Source: Thermobifida cellulosilytica TB100 (lineage in GTDB: Bacteria > Actinomycetota > Actinomycetes > Streptosporangiales > Streptosporangiaceae). Taken from it: a stretch of DNA of 64,000 nucleotides. Positions 16,979 through 26,839 of this stretch are shown here, piece after piece. The position numbers and the translations under genes were made by a program. The notes under the pieces were generated by a model, which was given only the letters and a program-made list of their open reading frames with translations, was not told the origin of the DNA and searched no databases. Location of the stretch: positions 841,314 through 905,313 of the forward strand of contig NZ_KQ950180.1 of assembly GCF_001517975.1 (NCBI RefSeq). Direction: 5' to 3'. The first letter of the stretch is position 1. Every line of letters starts with the position of its first letter.

Positions 16979-18367
16979 ATGCCGGAGAGCAAGCCCGTCG
17001 GACCCCTCCGCCCCCGCAACCGCCCCCCGATGCCGCGTCGGCTACGACGCGCCAGGATCGCGCTGAACGTGTACTTCTTCGTCACCGGGGCGGTCATCGC
17101 GATCTGGGCCTCGCGCATTCCCGCGGTGAAGAGCCGGACCGGAGTCGACGAGGGCGAGCTGAGCATCGCCCTGCTCGCCCTGGCGCTGGGCGGCGTGCTC
17201 ACCATCCGCCTGGTCGGCGGCCTGCTGGACCGGTTCGACGGCCGCACCGTGGTGCCGGCCGCCTCCCTGGCCACCAGCGCCTCGCTGGTCGCCCCCGGCT
17301 ACGCCACCGACCAGGAGCAGTTGGTGCTGTCGCTGCTCCTGCTCGGTTCGAGCCACGCCCTGCTCAACGTGTCGGCCAACCTTCAGGCGGCCCGCCTCCA
17401 ACGCGAGTGGGGACGTCCGATCATGGTCTCTTTCCACGCCGTGTGCTCGATCGGCGGCGGCCTGGGCGCCATCGCGGGCACCCTCTGCGTCCGGGCCGGA
17501 CTGGACGCCACGACCACCTTCATCGCGGCGGCGTCGGTGCTGGCGGGCCTCTCCCTGGCCGTGCGCAGATGGCTGACCGGCCATCCACTGCCCCCGGTCG
17601 AGAACACGCGCACCGCGCCGCGGTTCCGCAGGTTCTCCCTGCCCCGCGGCAGGATCGTGCTGCTGGGCGTGCTCGCGCTGTGCTGCATGCTCGCCGAGGG
17701 CGCGGCCAACGACTGGAGCGCCCTGTACACCCGGGAGACGGTGGGCGGCTCCGAGACCGTCGCCTCGGCGACCTACGCGGCCTACGCCGTCATGATGGCC
17801 GCCGGACGGCTGGTCGGGGACCGCCTGGTCGCCCTGCTCGGCCCGGTCACCGTGGTGCGGACCGGCGGCCTGCTCGCCTCGACCGGGCTGTTCCTCGCGC
17901 TCGCCCTGCCCTTGCAGATCCCGGTGGTCATCGGCTTCGCGCTGGTCGGCACGGGACTCTCCGGCATCGTGCCGCAACTGTTCAACGCCGCGGCCAACGA
18001 CAACCCGGCCCGGTCCGGCCGCGACCTGTCCACGGTCGCGGCGATCGGCTACTTCGGCCCGCTCCTCGGCCCGCCCGTGATCGGCTTCCTCGCCGACAGG
18101 GCCGGGCTCTCCGCGGCGCTCCTGCTGCCCGCGCTGCTGATCCTGCTCGTCCCGCTGGGCGCGGGCATGCTGCGCCCCTCCGCGGAGGGGCGTCCCGGGG
18201 CCGGGCCGCGGCCCGCACCGCCCAGGAGACGCCTCGGCAACGGGATGCGCCTGTGGGTGCCGCCGCTGCACAACTCCTCCGAACTGCTGAACGGCCACCG
18301 CGACGGGAGCTCCGAGGAGACCCTGCCCAACAACAACAACCACCACTCCGGCAACGAGAACCACTGA
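16979..18367 (+). CDS. Major facilitator superfamily transporter
   Basis: A 462-residue protein with about 12 membrane helices. Loop 2-3 has GGLLDRFDGRTV, the MFS motif A position, and the second half has AAGRLVGDRLV. The set of features resembles the YbjJ/fucose-permease-like branch. The substrate is not predictable. The C-terminal tail is polar and ends in an Asn/His-rich stretch (NNNNHH). ATG 16979 follows GAGAAGG at about 9 bases; the 59-residue upstream extension is not conserved. Confidence 0.86.
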   Translation: MPESKPVGPLRPRNRPPMPRRLRRARIALNVYFFVTGAVIAIWASRIPAVKSRTGVDEGELSIALLALALGGVLTIRLVGGLLDRFDGRTVVPAASLATSASLVAPGYATDQEQLVLSLLLLGSSHALLNVSANLQAARLQREWGRPIMVSFHAVCSIGGGLGAIAGTLCVRAGLDATTTFIAAASVLAGLSLAVRRWLTGHPLPPVENTRTAPRFRRFSLPRGRIVLLGVLALCCMLAEGAANDWSALYTRETVGGSETVASATYAAYAVMMAAGRLVGDRLVALLGPVTVVRTGGLLASTGLFLALALPLQIPVVIGFALVGTGLSGIVPQLFNAAANDNPARSGRDLSTVAAIGYFGPLLGPPVIGFLADRAGLSAALLLPALLILLVPLGAGMLRPSAEGRPGAGPRPAPPRRRLGNGMRLWVPPLHNSSELLNGHRDGSSEETLPNNNNHHSGNENH

Positions 18368-18489
18368 CCTTCCGGCCGCGAGCGGGCACGCCGTGCTCCG
18401 GGGCCGCGGCCCTCCCGGGCGGGGAGGCGGGCCTCCGATACTGGAGGGGCATCGCCCGTCACCGAGCACCCCGTTTCGAGGAGGCACCC

Positions 18490-19032
18490 GTGACCACCGC
18501 GGTCCCGGCGCGCGAACGTGTCCACACCGTCGTCGACAGCCCGATCGGCCCGCTGACCCTGGTGGCCGCCGACGGCGCGCTGGTCGGCCTGTACCTGGCC
18601 GAGCAGCGGCACCGCCCCTCCGAGGAGTTCTTCGGGGCCCCCGACCCGGAGCCGTTCGCCGGGGTCAGGGAGCAGTTGGCGGAGTACTTCGCGGGGCGGC
18701 GGACCGTCTTCGACGTGCCGCTGGCCCCCGTCGGCACCCCGTTCCAGCAGAAGGTGTGGCGGGCCCTGCTGGAGATCCCCTACGGCCGGACGGTCTCGTA
18801 CGGCCAGCTCGCCGCCCGGATCGGCAGCCCGTCGGCCTCCCGGGCGGTGGGCCTGGCCAACGGCCGCAACCCCATCAGCATCATCGTGCCCTGCCACCGG
18901 GTGGTGGGCTCCTCCGGCGACCTCACCGGGTACGGCGGCGGCCTGGAGCGCAAGAAGTGGCTGCTCGCCCTGGAGCGGGGCGCGGCGGGGCGGGCGGAGC
19001 AGTTGTCCCTGCTGGACCCGGCGGCGCGCTGA
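18490..19032 (+). CDS. ogt: Methylated-DNA-[protein]-cysteine S-methyltransferase
   Basis: A 180-residue suicide repair protein that removes O6-alkyl groups from guanine. The C-terminal domain has GTPFQQKVWRALLEIPYG and the active-site motif IVPCHRVV with C135, followed by GLERKKWLLALE. Length and domains are standard. GTG 18490 follows GAGGAGGC. The gene is 122 bases after the MFS transporter. Confidence 0.96.
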   Translation: MTTAVPARERVHTVVDSPIGPLTLVAADGALVGLYLAEQRHRPSEEFFGAPDPEPFAGVREQLAEYFAGRRTVFDVPLAPVGTPFQQKVWRALLEIPYGRTVSYGQLAARIGSPSASRAVGLANGRNPISIIVPCHRVVGSSGDLTGYGGGLERKKWLLALERGAAGRAEQLSLLDPAAR

Positions 19033-19101
19033 CCCGTACCGGCCAGCGGAATTCCACCCACAAACCGGGACAATTCGCCGCGCTCTCTTTAAGATCTCTG
19101 C

Positions 19102-19554
19102 ATGACCCGTCACTACGCCGACCCCGACGCGCGGCCGCCCCACCCCCACGAGGGCGCGATCCGCGAGGTGCCCACCCGCCGCAACGCCACGACCCTCACC
19201 TACGCCCCCGAACGCGACGGCCTGGCCGACGCGGGCGAGATCGTGTGGACCTGGGTGCCCTTCGAGGAGGACCCGACCCGGGGCAAGGACCGCCCCCTGC
19301 TGGTGGTGGGCCGCAAGGGCGGCGTGCTGCACGCGCTGATGCTCTCCAGCCAGGAGCCCGACCACTGGGAGGAGCAGGACTGGCTGCTGCTCGGCTCGGG
19401 CCCCTGGGACCGCGCGGGGCGGACCTCCTACGTCCGCCTGGACCGCCTGTTCGAACTGGAGGAGCACGAGATCCGCCGCGAGGGCGCGATCGTCGACCCG
19501 GACACGTTCTGGCGCGTGGCCGGAGTACTGCGGGAACGCTACGGCTGGACGTAG
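19102..19554 (+). CDS. PemK/MazF-like toxin-fold protein
   Basis: A 150-residue protein. The core EIVWTWVPFEEDP...GKDRPLLVVGR (residues about 46-71) is the PemK/MazF beta-barrel signature, in which the conserved Arg-Pro contributes to RNase activity. MazF proteins cleave mRNA at short sequences; many actinobacterial PemK-like proteins of this length have no adjacent antitoxin and no shown toxicity. No antitoxin-sized gene is adjacent here. Confidence 0.78.
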   Translation: MTRHYADPDARPPHPHEGAIREVPTRRNATTLTYAPERDGLADAGEIVWTWVPFEEDPTRGKDRPLLVVGRKGGVLHALMLSSQEPDHWEEQDWLLLGSGPWDRAGRTSYVRLDRLFELEEHEIRREGAIVDPDTFWRVAGVLRERYGWT

Positions 19555-19589
19555 GCGCGGCACCGCGTCGTCCGTGGACGGAGATCCCC

Positions 19590-20205
19590 GTGAACGCTCT
19601 CTCCCCCTCCTTTCCACCGCTACGCCGCCTTCGTCGTCCGCCACCCGCCGCTGCACCACGCCTTCATCGGCCTGCTGCTGGGGATCGGCCTCGCCCTCCT
19701 CCTCGGCGGCCTCACCAGCCCGGGGGTGTCCGATCCGCTCCGCCCCGGGGAGGAGATCCCGCCCCTGGCCACGGAGTTCCTGGCTGCGGGCCTGCTGCTC
19801 GGCCCGCTCTGCGGCGCCGTCACGGGGGCGGTGGCCCCCCTGCTCGCGCGCCGCTTCCCCGAACGGCTGGGTACCGCCTGGACGGCCGGGCGGCTGATGC
19901 TGCGCGGCGAGGTCGGCGACGACCCCGAGATCGCCGCGCGCGTCATGCAACTGGCGTACCGGACAGCGCACGCGCGGGCCTCCTTCCTGCTGGAGCGGCC
20001 GTTCGTCCACCTGTCGCTGGCGTTCTGGGGCCTGGGCGCCGCGGGGTTCGGCTACTACGCCTTCCTCGCCCACGCCGGCGGCGACGCGGAAAGCACGCTC
20101 TTCTTCGCCCTGCTCACCTCGCTCCCCCTCTGCATGGCCGCCATGACCCCCATAGCCGCCTACAACCGGTTCCAGGCGCGTCGGATCCTGGCCGGAGCCG
20201 AGTAG
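19590..20205 (+). CDS. Membrane protein of unknown function with an apparent frameshift near its start
   Basis: The main frame (19594-20205) encodes a protein with membrane helices, the first reading HHAFIGLLLGIGLALLLGG before the first available start GTG 19726, so that start would delete a helix. A GTG at 19590 with GGAG upstream reads VNALSPSF in a neighbouring frame. Removing one base at about 19608-19612 (CCTTTCC) joins the two into one protein of about 204 residues. The middle is an amphipathic segment with AYRTAHARASFLLERPF; two helices follow (about 2040-2150 within 20 kb). No family is recognised. Confidence 0.6.
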
Positions 20206-20397
20206 CCGCGCCCCCTGCTGTGAGCATTGGAGAAGTCATAGGACAGACCTGAAGCGTCTCTGACCATCCTCCGAGCAGCATGGATGCCTGTGGGCGACCG
20301 CCCCGCCCGACCGTGCGGCACACCCCCGCACCGGGTCCGACCGCCGACCGCCAGCACCACCGTGCGCGGCCGGTCGGCGGACAGCACCAGGGGAGGA

Positions 20398-21820
20398 ATG
20401 GTGTCCCGTCCGTCTCCGCACCCGCGCCAGACACCCGAGACGTTCACCCCGCCGCTGCCGAGCAGCAGCGGGACCGCGCCTCCCGAACTCGTCCCGGTCG
20501 AGGGAACCCCCGTGTGGAACCTGCGGACCGCGGACGGCTCCCTGCTCAACTGCGCGGTGGTCGAGGGACCGGACGGGCTCGTCCTCATGGGCTGCGGGGC
20601 GAGCCCCCGGCAGGGCGGGGTGATCGCCCGCCTGCTCGCCGCCCGGTTCGGCAAGCCGGTCTCGGCCGTGGTCCTGGCCGAACCGGTCAGCTCGCACTGC
20701 GCGGGAGTCTCCGCGGTCCTCGAGGCGCAGCGGGGCCGACAGGTGCCGGTCATCGCCCACGAGTCCTGGGGCAGCCACCCCGAGGCGTCCGTCCGCGAGA
20801 TCATCTACCTGAAGGTGACCATGGCCGTGCTCCAGCACGGTCCCGAACTGTGGCAGGACGCCGACCCCGAACGGCTGCTGCGCCGCGGCCTCTCCGAGAA
20901 CCTGCCCCCGTCCCCTTCCCCGTGCCCTCGACGCGGGTGCGCCACGGCGAGGAACTCGACCTGGCCGGGCTGCGGATCGGCTTCTTCAGCACCGACCTCC
21001 CCCTCGACATCTCTCTCGGAATGCACCTGCCCGAGCACCGGACCGTGCTCCTCCCCACCACCCTGTACGCCACCCCCGGCAACTTCATGGCCCTGGAGGG
21101 CGCCCCGGTCGAGTACTCCGAGATCTGGCACTCCCTGATGGCCCGTCTCTCCACCCTGGACGTCGAACACCTGACGGGCCCGCACATGGAGTCGCTGCAC
21201 GGCAAACGGCGCATCCGCACCCTGTTCTCCGTCTACGAGGACCTCATCACCTACCTCCACGACCAGACGATCCGCCACCTGCTGACCGGAGCGCCCGGTG
21301 AGGACCTCCTGCACTGCCTCCCCATCCCCGAGCAGGTGGCCGAGAACCTGGCCCCCGAGGCGTTCCACAGCAACTTCGGCGGGACCGCGCTGATGTACCA
21401 CACCAGGTACATGGGATGGTTCTCGGGCAACGCCGTCGACCTGGCGCCCCCCCGCGGCCCGAGCGCGCCCGGCGCAGCGTGGAGCTGATGGGCGGGGCCG
21501 CACGGGTGCTGGCCGTCGCGGCGGAGTCCCTGGACGACGACCCGCAGTGGGCGGCGGAGCTGGCCCGGACCGTTGTGGACGCCTTCCCCGACCACGCGGA
21601 CGGCCGCGCCCTGCTGACCCGCGCCCTGCACGCCCTGGCGGACCGCGACCCCAACCCGCTGCGCCGCAACTGGTACCGCTGCGCGGCCCTGGACGCCTCC
21701 GGACAGTTGCGCCTCTCCGACGTCCGCGACGCCGTCCAGCGGATGTTCCCGCTGACCGCGCGCGTGCTGCTGGAGACCCTGCGGTTCCGGGTCGCCCCGG
21801 AGAAGGCCGGGAGCCGCACG
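20398..21820 (+). pseudogene. Degenerate alkylsulfatase-like gene (frameshifted, truncated)
   Basis: Three successive frames encode consecutive parts of one alkyl/aryl-sulfatase-type (SdsA1-like) protein. Frame one (20398 to about 20905) gives the metallo-beta-lactamase start. Frame two (about 20905 to 21450) gives RTVLLPTTLYATPGNFMALEG, HLTGPHMESLHG and HTRYMGWFSGNAVDL. Frame three (about 21450 on) gives the dimerisation domain (LMGGAARVLAVAAESLDDD). Each switch needs one extra base and both fall in C-runs (20904-20908 and 21448-21454). The zinc motif THxHxDH is absent; its position reads AEPVSSHCAG. The C-terminal lipid-binding-like domain is missing. An active alkylsulfatase is therefore unlikely even if the frameshifts are sequencing errors. 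Confidence 0.75.
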
Positions 21821-24186
21821 GTGAGCAGAAGAACCACGTCTTCAAGGGCTTCGACTTCAAGGACGTCGAAATTTGGTGGTCCTGGACCGAGTCGACTACC
21901 TACTACGCCCAGGATCAGCACGGCTCCTCCATGAAGAGCGAGCACAAGACCGACTACGCCGGGTACAAGCTGGCAGCCTCCAAATTCTGGGACGGGACGG
22001 TCTCCACCGAGAAGGATTTCGTCAACAGGCTTGATGCCCTGGCCCAGGTCGCCGCAGGACTGGCCTCTTCCGAGTCGTACTCGGCTCAAGCACACCAAAA
22101 GATCTCCGACATCGCCAAAAATCTCGACCTCTTCTTCAAAGAAAAGCAAGAAGAGCTTCTCAAAGAGGTCCGCAGCCTGTACGACAAAGACGCTGCCATT
22201 GAGGGCAACGCGGCGAACATGTTCGCCAACCACCTCTACCGCCTGAGCAGCCGTCTGGAGAACCTGAGCAAGCAACTGAGCCGGTTCCGCGAACGTTTCG
22301 ACAAAATCCGCCCCGCTCTCGTTGGACCGAGCAAGCGTTTGCTGGAGAGGGTCAGGGAGTGGAGGAGTTCGTTCGACAACGACCAATCGATGCGCTCCAG
22401 TGTCTACTGGACCATCTACGACTGGTACAACACGACCCACGGGACCCAGCGGTTCGTAGTGGAGCGCGACCAGTTCGCGATCAGGTACTCGTATTACTCT
22501 GATAAGCCAGAGGTGTGGGGCATCGTCGGGGACGAGATCACCGACACCAATATCAACAACATTCTGCACCAAATCTGGCTTGGCAAGCTCAAACCAGTCA
22601 CCGACGCCGCGAACGAACTGTACTCAGTAATTTCCACAGAATACCCGACTGCCATCCCGTACCTCGGCATCAGCAAGCCGGAGCCCAAGAACCTGCCCGG
22701 GTTCAACGGTCCCCAGACCACCCCCGACGGACCGGGCGGGGGAAACAACCCCGACATCAACTTCCCGGACATCAATTTCCCGGAAATCAATATTCCCGAC
22801 GTCACCATTCCCGACGACTTCAGAGTGCCGCCGCCCACGATCACCGGCGGCCCCAGTGGGGGAGGGATCATCACCGGCGGCCCCGACAGCGACTTCACCC
22901 TGCCTCCCAGCGTCACCACCGGCGGCCCCAGCGGAGGAGGCATCATCACCGGCGGCCCCGACAGCGACTTCACCCTGCCTCCCAGCGTCACCACCGGCGG
23001 CCCCAGCGGACTCAGCGACCTGGGAACCGTCCCCCCGCTGCTTCCCCCTCCCACCACCAGCTTCAGCAGCGGCAGTTCCGGAATGCCGGGCCCCCGGCGC
23101 AGCAGCCTCGCCACCGACCCCGAGACCGGACTGCCCATCAATCCCAGAACCGGGGAACCCTTCCCCGTCAACCCCGAGACCGGACTGCCCTACGACCCCG
23201 ACACCGGGCTGCCCATCCAACTGGACCCGGAAACCGGGCTCCCGCTGCCGATCGACCCGCTCACCGGGGAGATCATCACCGCCGGCCCCGGCACCCAGGC
23301 CGTTCTCGACCCCGAGACCGGACTGCCCATCAATCCCGAAACCGGAGAGTCCTTCCCCGTCAACCCCGAGACCGGACTGCCCTACAACCCCGACACCGGG
23401 CTGCCGGTCGTCGTCGACACCGACAGCGGCCTCCTCCTCCCGATCGACCCGCAGACCGGACTGCCCTACAACCCCGACACCGGGGAGATCATCACCTCCT
23501 CCGGCCGCGGCACCCAGGCGGATCTCGACGGTCTTCTGGACTACGACATCCCCAGGCTGGAGACGCCGGACTTCGACAGCGACGACCTTCCCGGAACCTC
23601 TTTGCCCCGGTCGTACACGACGGTGGGCCCCGGAGGCTCGGGCATCAACATTCCCAGCGGGATGGGCGGCGACTCCGGAGGGAGCAGCGACCGGTCGACG
23701 CTGTTCACGACCCCGGAGACCCTGGGCCGGGCCGCGGGCTCCCCCGGGGGGAGCGGCTTCATGACCCCGCCTCCCATCGGAGAAGGCGCCGCCGACGTCG
23801 GCAGCGTCAAGAGCCCCGGCAGCCTGGCCGACCTCGCCCAGCAGCCCGGCATGGGCGGCATGCCGCCGATGATGCCCATGGCTGGCAACCCCAACAACCA
23901 GGAGCGCACCCGCTCGACGTGGCTGGCCGAGGACGAGAGCGTCTGGGGGACCTCCCCCAAGAACCAGAAGTCCGTCCTCGGACGACCGCTGCCCGGCGAA
24001 GAGAAGAAGGGAAGCATCCGTGAGCGAATCGATACGGGAGCAGGCGGAGCAGGCTCTCGCACGGCTTCACAGACAGATGGAGGAGTTCGGGCAGGCAAGC
24101 GCAAGCCTGGAGTCATCAGTAGAAGAGGTCATCTCCAAGGACCGGATGGTGGGCGCCAAGGTCAACGCCAGGGGGGAACTGATTGA
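21821..24186 (+). CDS. Large type VII-associated protein: helical N-domain, DPETG repeats, WLAEDE tail
   Basis: The frame encodes, in order: a helical domain starting HVFKGFDFKDVEIWWSW with long amphipathic helices over about 250 residues; a PDINFP/PEINIP linker; two long copies of a GGPSGGGIITGGPDSDF repeat; then repeated DPETGLPINPETGE units. The C-terminal stretch STWLAEDESVWG...SVLGRP resembles tails of actinobacterial WXG/PPE-like type VII loci (my recollection, not verified). No start codon lies in frame near 21825. The GTG at 21821 (VSRR) is one base out of frame, and the next in-frame start, GTG 21547, lies inside sulfatase sequence. The frame also runs 167 bases into the next gene. 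Start and end are both uncertain. Confidence 0.65.
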
Positions 24187-24439
24187 GCTGAAGTTCCACA
24201 CCCAGAAGTACCGGCAGATGGCTCCCGCAGAACTCGCGTCGGCCATCACGGACGTGATCAACCAGGCGCGCAAGCGGATGTTTGCCCGCGTAACGCAGGC
24301 GTACGCGCAGTTCATGCCCGAGGGGATCGACATCGACGAGGTGATGAGCGGCACGTTCGACCCGAGCCGCTTGCTCGGGGACCTCGACCTCCCCTTCCCC
24401 TCGGGTGCGGCGAAGCCCTTCGACGGGGACCGCCCCTAG
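24020..24439 (+). CDS. YbaB/EbfC-family protein (EspL-like chaperone candidate)
   Basis: A 139-residue protein. The core MVGAKVNARGELIELKF...ITDVINQARKRM matches the YbaB/EbfC fold, preceded by an N-terminal helix. Stand-alone YbaB binds DNA, but YbaB-like proteins in type VII loci (EspL in mycobacterial ESX-1) stabilise secreted partners. Its place between two large DPETG-repeat proteins and next to a WXG100-like gene favours a chaperone role (inference). The GTG follows GAAGGGAAG. It overlaps the preceding open frame. Confidence 0.82.
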   Translation: MSESIREQAEQALARLHRQMEEFGQASASLESSVEEVISKDRMVGAKVNARGELIELKFHTQKYRQMAPAELASAITDVINQARKRMFARVTQAYAQFMPEGIDIDEVMSGTFDPSRLLGDLDLPFPSGAAKPFDGDRP

Positions 24440-24457
24440 CCAGCCAAGGAGCCGACC

Positions 24458-26746
24458 ATGACCGACAGACGGATTCCCCGCGCCCCGCAGGCGCCGGAGG
24501 ACGAGGGCCAGGAGAGCTCGCGGAACGTGCTCCGCACGGTGTCCGGCGGGGCACCGCTCTCCACCTCCTCGATCGACTTCGACCCGGAGGACGGACTGGT
24601 CCGCGTCAACCACGGCGAGGGAACCGTCGTCCTGGACACCGGAGGCGCGGAGAGCACCATCGACCCGGAGACCGGAACGGTCACTGTGGAGGCGGCACAG
24701 CTCGATGCGGACGCTCCCGAAGGGCCCGTGACGGGCCCTGCTGAGGAGCTGTTCCGACCGCACTCGAGCCGCCCCAAAGCGCCCGGCCAGCACGGCGACA
24801 CGGGCGGCGGTGGCGGCGGTGGCGGTGGCGGCGACTGGGGAACGGAGCACCCGCTCTTCCACGCCACTCCGCGGGAGCACGGGACGACTGCCTCCCCGCC
24901 CCCCGGCGGTCCGGACACCATGGCGCTCTTCGTCCGCGCCCTGCATCCGGACCAAGGGCTGGCCGTGGCTGCGAGGACCGAACAGGCATCCCTCGTGGAG
25001 CCGACGCCGAGGAGCGCGGAGCTGCCGGACGTGGAGGGCTCCGGTTCCGGGGGATCGGAGGCGGCGGCCGAGCCCCGCGTCACGGTGGACCCCGACACCG
25101 GGCTCGTCACCATCGAGCACGCCGACGGCACGGTCACCCTCGACCCGGGCAACGCGACGGTCCACATCGACAAGGAGACCGGGGAGGTCACCCTCCTCCG
25201 CCCGTCCGAACCGTCCTCCGAAACCTCCGGGGACGCCCCGACGCCGCCGGAGCCGACCGACCTCGTCCCGCCGGGACAGATCACGGTGGACGCCGAGACC
25301 GGGCTGATCACCATCGGCTTCGAGGGAGGACAGCTCACCCTCGACCCGACCACCGGCAAGACCGTCCTGACACCGGGCGACTCCTCCGTCTCCCTCGACC
25401 CCGACACGGGCCTGCTCACCGTCGGCGACCCGGAGGAGAGCGAACCGGCCGCGAAGACGGATTCAGACGTCGTCCTCGAATCGGGGGACGCGCTGGTCAC
25501 CGTCGACCCGGAGACCGGGCTGATCACCGTCGACCACGCGAACGGCCGGATCAGCATCGACCCCGACGACGGGGACGTCCGCGTCGATCTCGGCGACGGC
25601 AAGGTCAGCGTCGACCCGGAGACCGGCGAGGTCACCGTCACCCCCGACGACGAGGGGACCGGCAGCGACAGCGCCTCGGACGCTCCGGGAACCGGGGGAG
25701 ACTCCGCCACCACGGACAGCGGGCAGGACAGCGGCGGCTCCAGCGATTCCGGAAACGACGCTTCCTCCCTCGGGGAGCCGGCTACCCCCGCCACACCCCC
25801 TTCCGACCTTCCTTCCGCCACGCCCGCTTCCGACCTTTCCTCCGCCACGCCGACGATGCCCGCTCTCCACACCGATGGGAGCGAGGACTCCGCGAACGAC
25901 AACACCGGCTCCTCGGGTGGCCGCGAACTCCTCGATATCACCAATGACATCCCCGGGCGCGGTGAAGAAGGACCCGGCACTGCGGGAAGCGAGGCCGCGA
26001 AGGCCCCTGGCCAGCCGGACGACGGCCTCGTCTCGGGCGTCACGGTGCCCAATCCGCATCTCCTCGGGGCCTCCGGGGACGGGGAAGCAGGAAACAGTTC
26101 GGGAGGCAGCTCCGGAGGGAGCGGTTCGGGAGACAGCTCCAAGAAGGACGACAAGAGCGAGAAGGACGACAAGAGCGAGAAGGACGACGAGGACAAAGAC
26201 GACAAAGACCAGAAAGACAACGAGGACAAAGACCAGAAAGACAGCGAGGGCAACGGGTCGGGCGGCAACTCCGACAAGGGTTCGGACAACGGCACCGGAG
26301 GCAAGGGCGGCGAAGGTGTCAAGATCGACTTCGCCAAGGTCGAGGATTTCCAGAAGAGGTTCGGAGAGCAGATCCAGAACAAGGTACGAGAACATCTGAC
26401 GCTCCTCGCCCAGTTCAACGAAGAAAACAAGAACGTCATCCGGGTCGGCAACACCACGCACTCCGGCTTCGCGAGGAATCTCGTCAACAGGGTGAGCAGT
26501 TCGTTCACAACCCTCCACGAGATTCTCAGCGAGATGGACTCGGAGATGACCAGGATCTCCGACAACCTCTCGGATACCGCCCGTGAATTCCTCCTGATGG
26601 AGGAGGATCAGAAACTCGATGCCCGGCAGCTGGCAATGATCTTCAGCACCGGAACCTCGCACAGCGGGTACGACCCGACCACCAATCCCTACGGCAGCTC
26701 GGGCAGCGGTTCCGGAAGCAGCTCGGACAGCGGTTCGGACGGCTGA
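24458..26746 (+). CDS. Acidic DPETG-repeat protein with C-terminal helical domain, type VII-associated
   Basis: A 762-residue protein without signal peptide. About eight degenerate units of the form (V/I)TVDPETGLITV-(x)DG-xVT fill residues 35-410 and are predicted beta-rich. An Asp/Ser/Lys low-complexity region follows (about 410-605), including KDDKSEKDD repeats. The C-terminal 150 residues are helical: GVKIDFAKVEDFQKRFGEQIQ, then RNLVNRVSSSFTTLHEILSEM. This part resembles WXG100-type helical hairpins. The DPETG motif is shared with the protein at 21.8-24.2 kb. ATG 24458 follows AAGGAG. Function unknown; export by a type VII system is inferred. Confidence 0.8.
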   Translation: MTDRRIPRAPQAPEDEGQESSRNVLRTVSGGAPLSTSSIDFDPEDGLVRVNHGEGTVVLDTGGAESTIDPETGTVTVEAAQLDADAPEGPVTGPAEELFRPHSSRPKAPGQHGDTGGGGGGGGGGDWGTEHPLFHATPREHGTTASPPPGGPDTMALFVRALHPDQGLAVAARTEQASLVEPTPRSAELPDVEGSGSGGSEAAAEPRVTVDPDTGLVTIEHADGTVTLDPGNATVHIDKETGEVTLLRPSEPSSETSGDAPTPPEPTDLVPPGQITVDAETGLITIGFEGGQLTLDPTTGKTVLTPGDSSVSLDPDTGLLTVGDPEESEPAAKTDSDVVLESGDALVTVDPETGLITVDHANGRISIDPDDGDVRVDLGDGKVSVDPETGEVTVTPDDEGTGSDSASDAPGTGGDSATTDSGQDSGGSSDSGNDASSLGEPATPATPPSDLPSATPASDLSSATPTMPALHTDGSEDSANDNTGSSGGRELLDITNDIPGRGEEGPGTAGSEAAKAPGQPDDGLVSGVTVPNPHLLGASGDGEAGNSSGGSSGGSGSGDSSKKDDKSEKDDKSEKDDEDKDDKDQKDNEDKDQKDSEGNGSGGNSDKGSDNGTGGKGGEGVKIDFAKVEDFQKRFGEQIQNKVREHLTLLAQFNEENKNVIRVGNTTHSGFARNLVNRVSSSFTTLHEILSEMDSEMTRISDNLSDTAREFLLMEEDQKLDARQLAMIFSTGTSHSGYDPTTNPYGSSGSGSGSSSDSGSDG

Positions 26747-26839
26747 CCCGGCCCACTCCGACGGGTCGCCCCCGGCCCCGCGGTCCCGGTGCCGACGCCG
26801 GGAACCCCAGAACAGCACTCCAGAAAGGAGAAGGACCCC

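Noticed and set aside
18049..20073. 674-residue minus-strand frame across MFS, ogt and PemK-like genes
   Set aside because: Antisense shadow of three recognisable genes.
24436..26565. 709-residue minus-strand Ser/Pro-rich frame resembling a surface protein
   Set aside because: Antisense of the DPETG-repeat gene; the apparent repeats mirror the codon repeats of the real gene.
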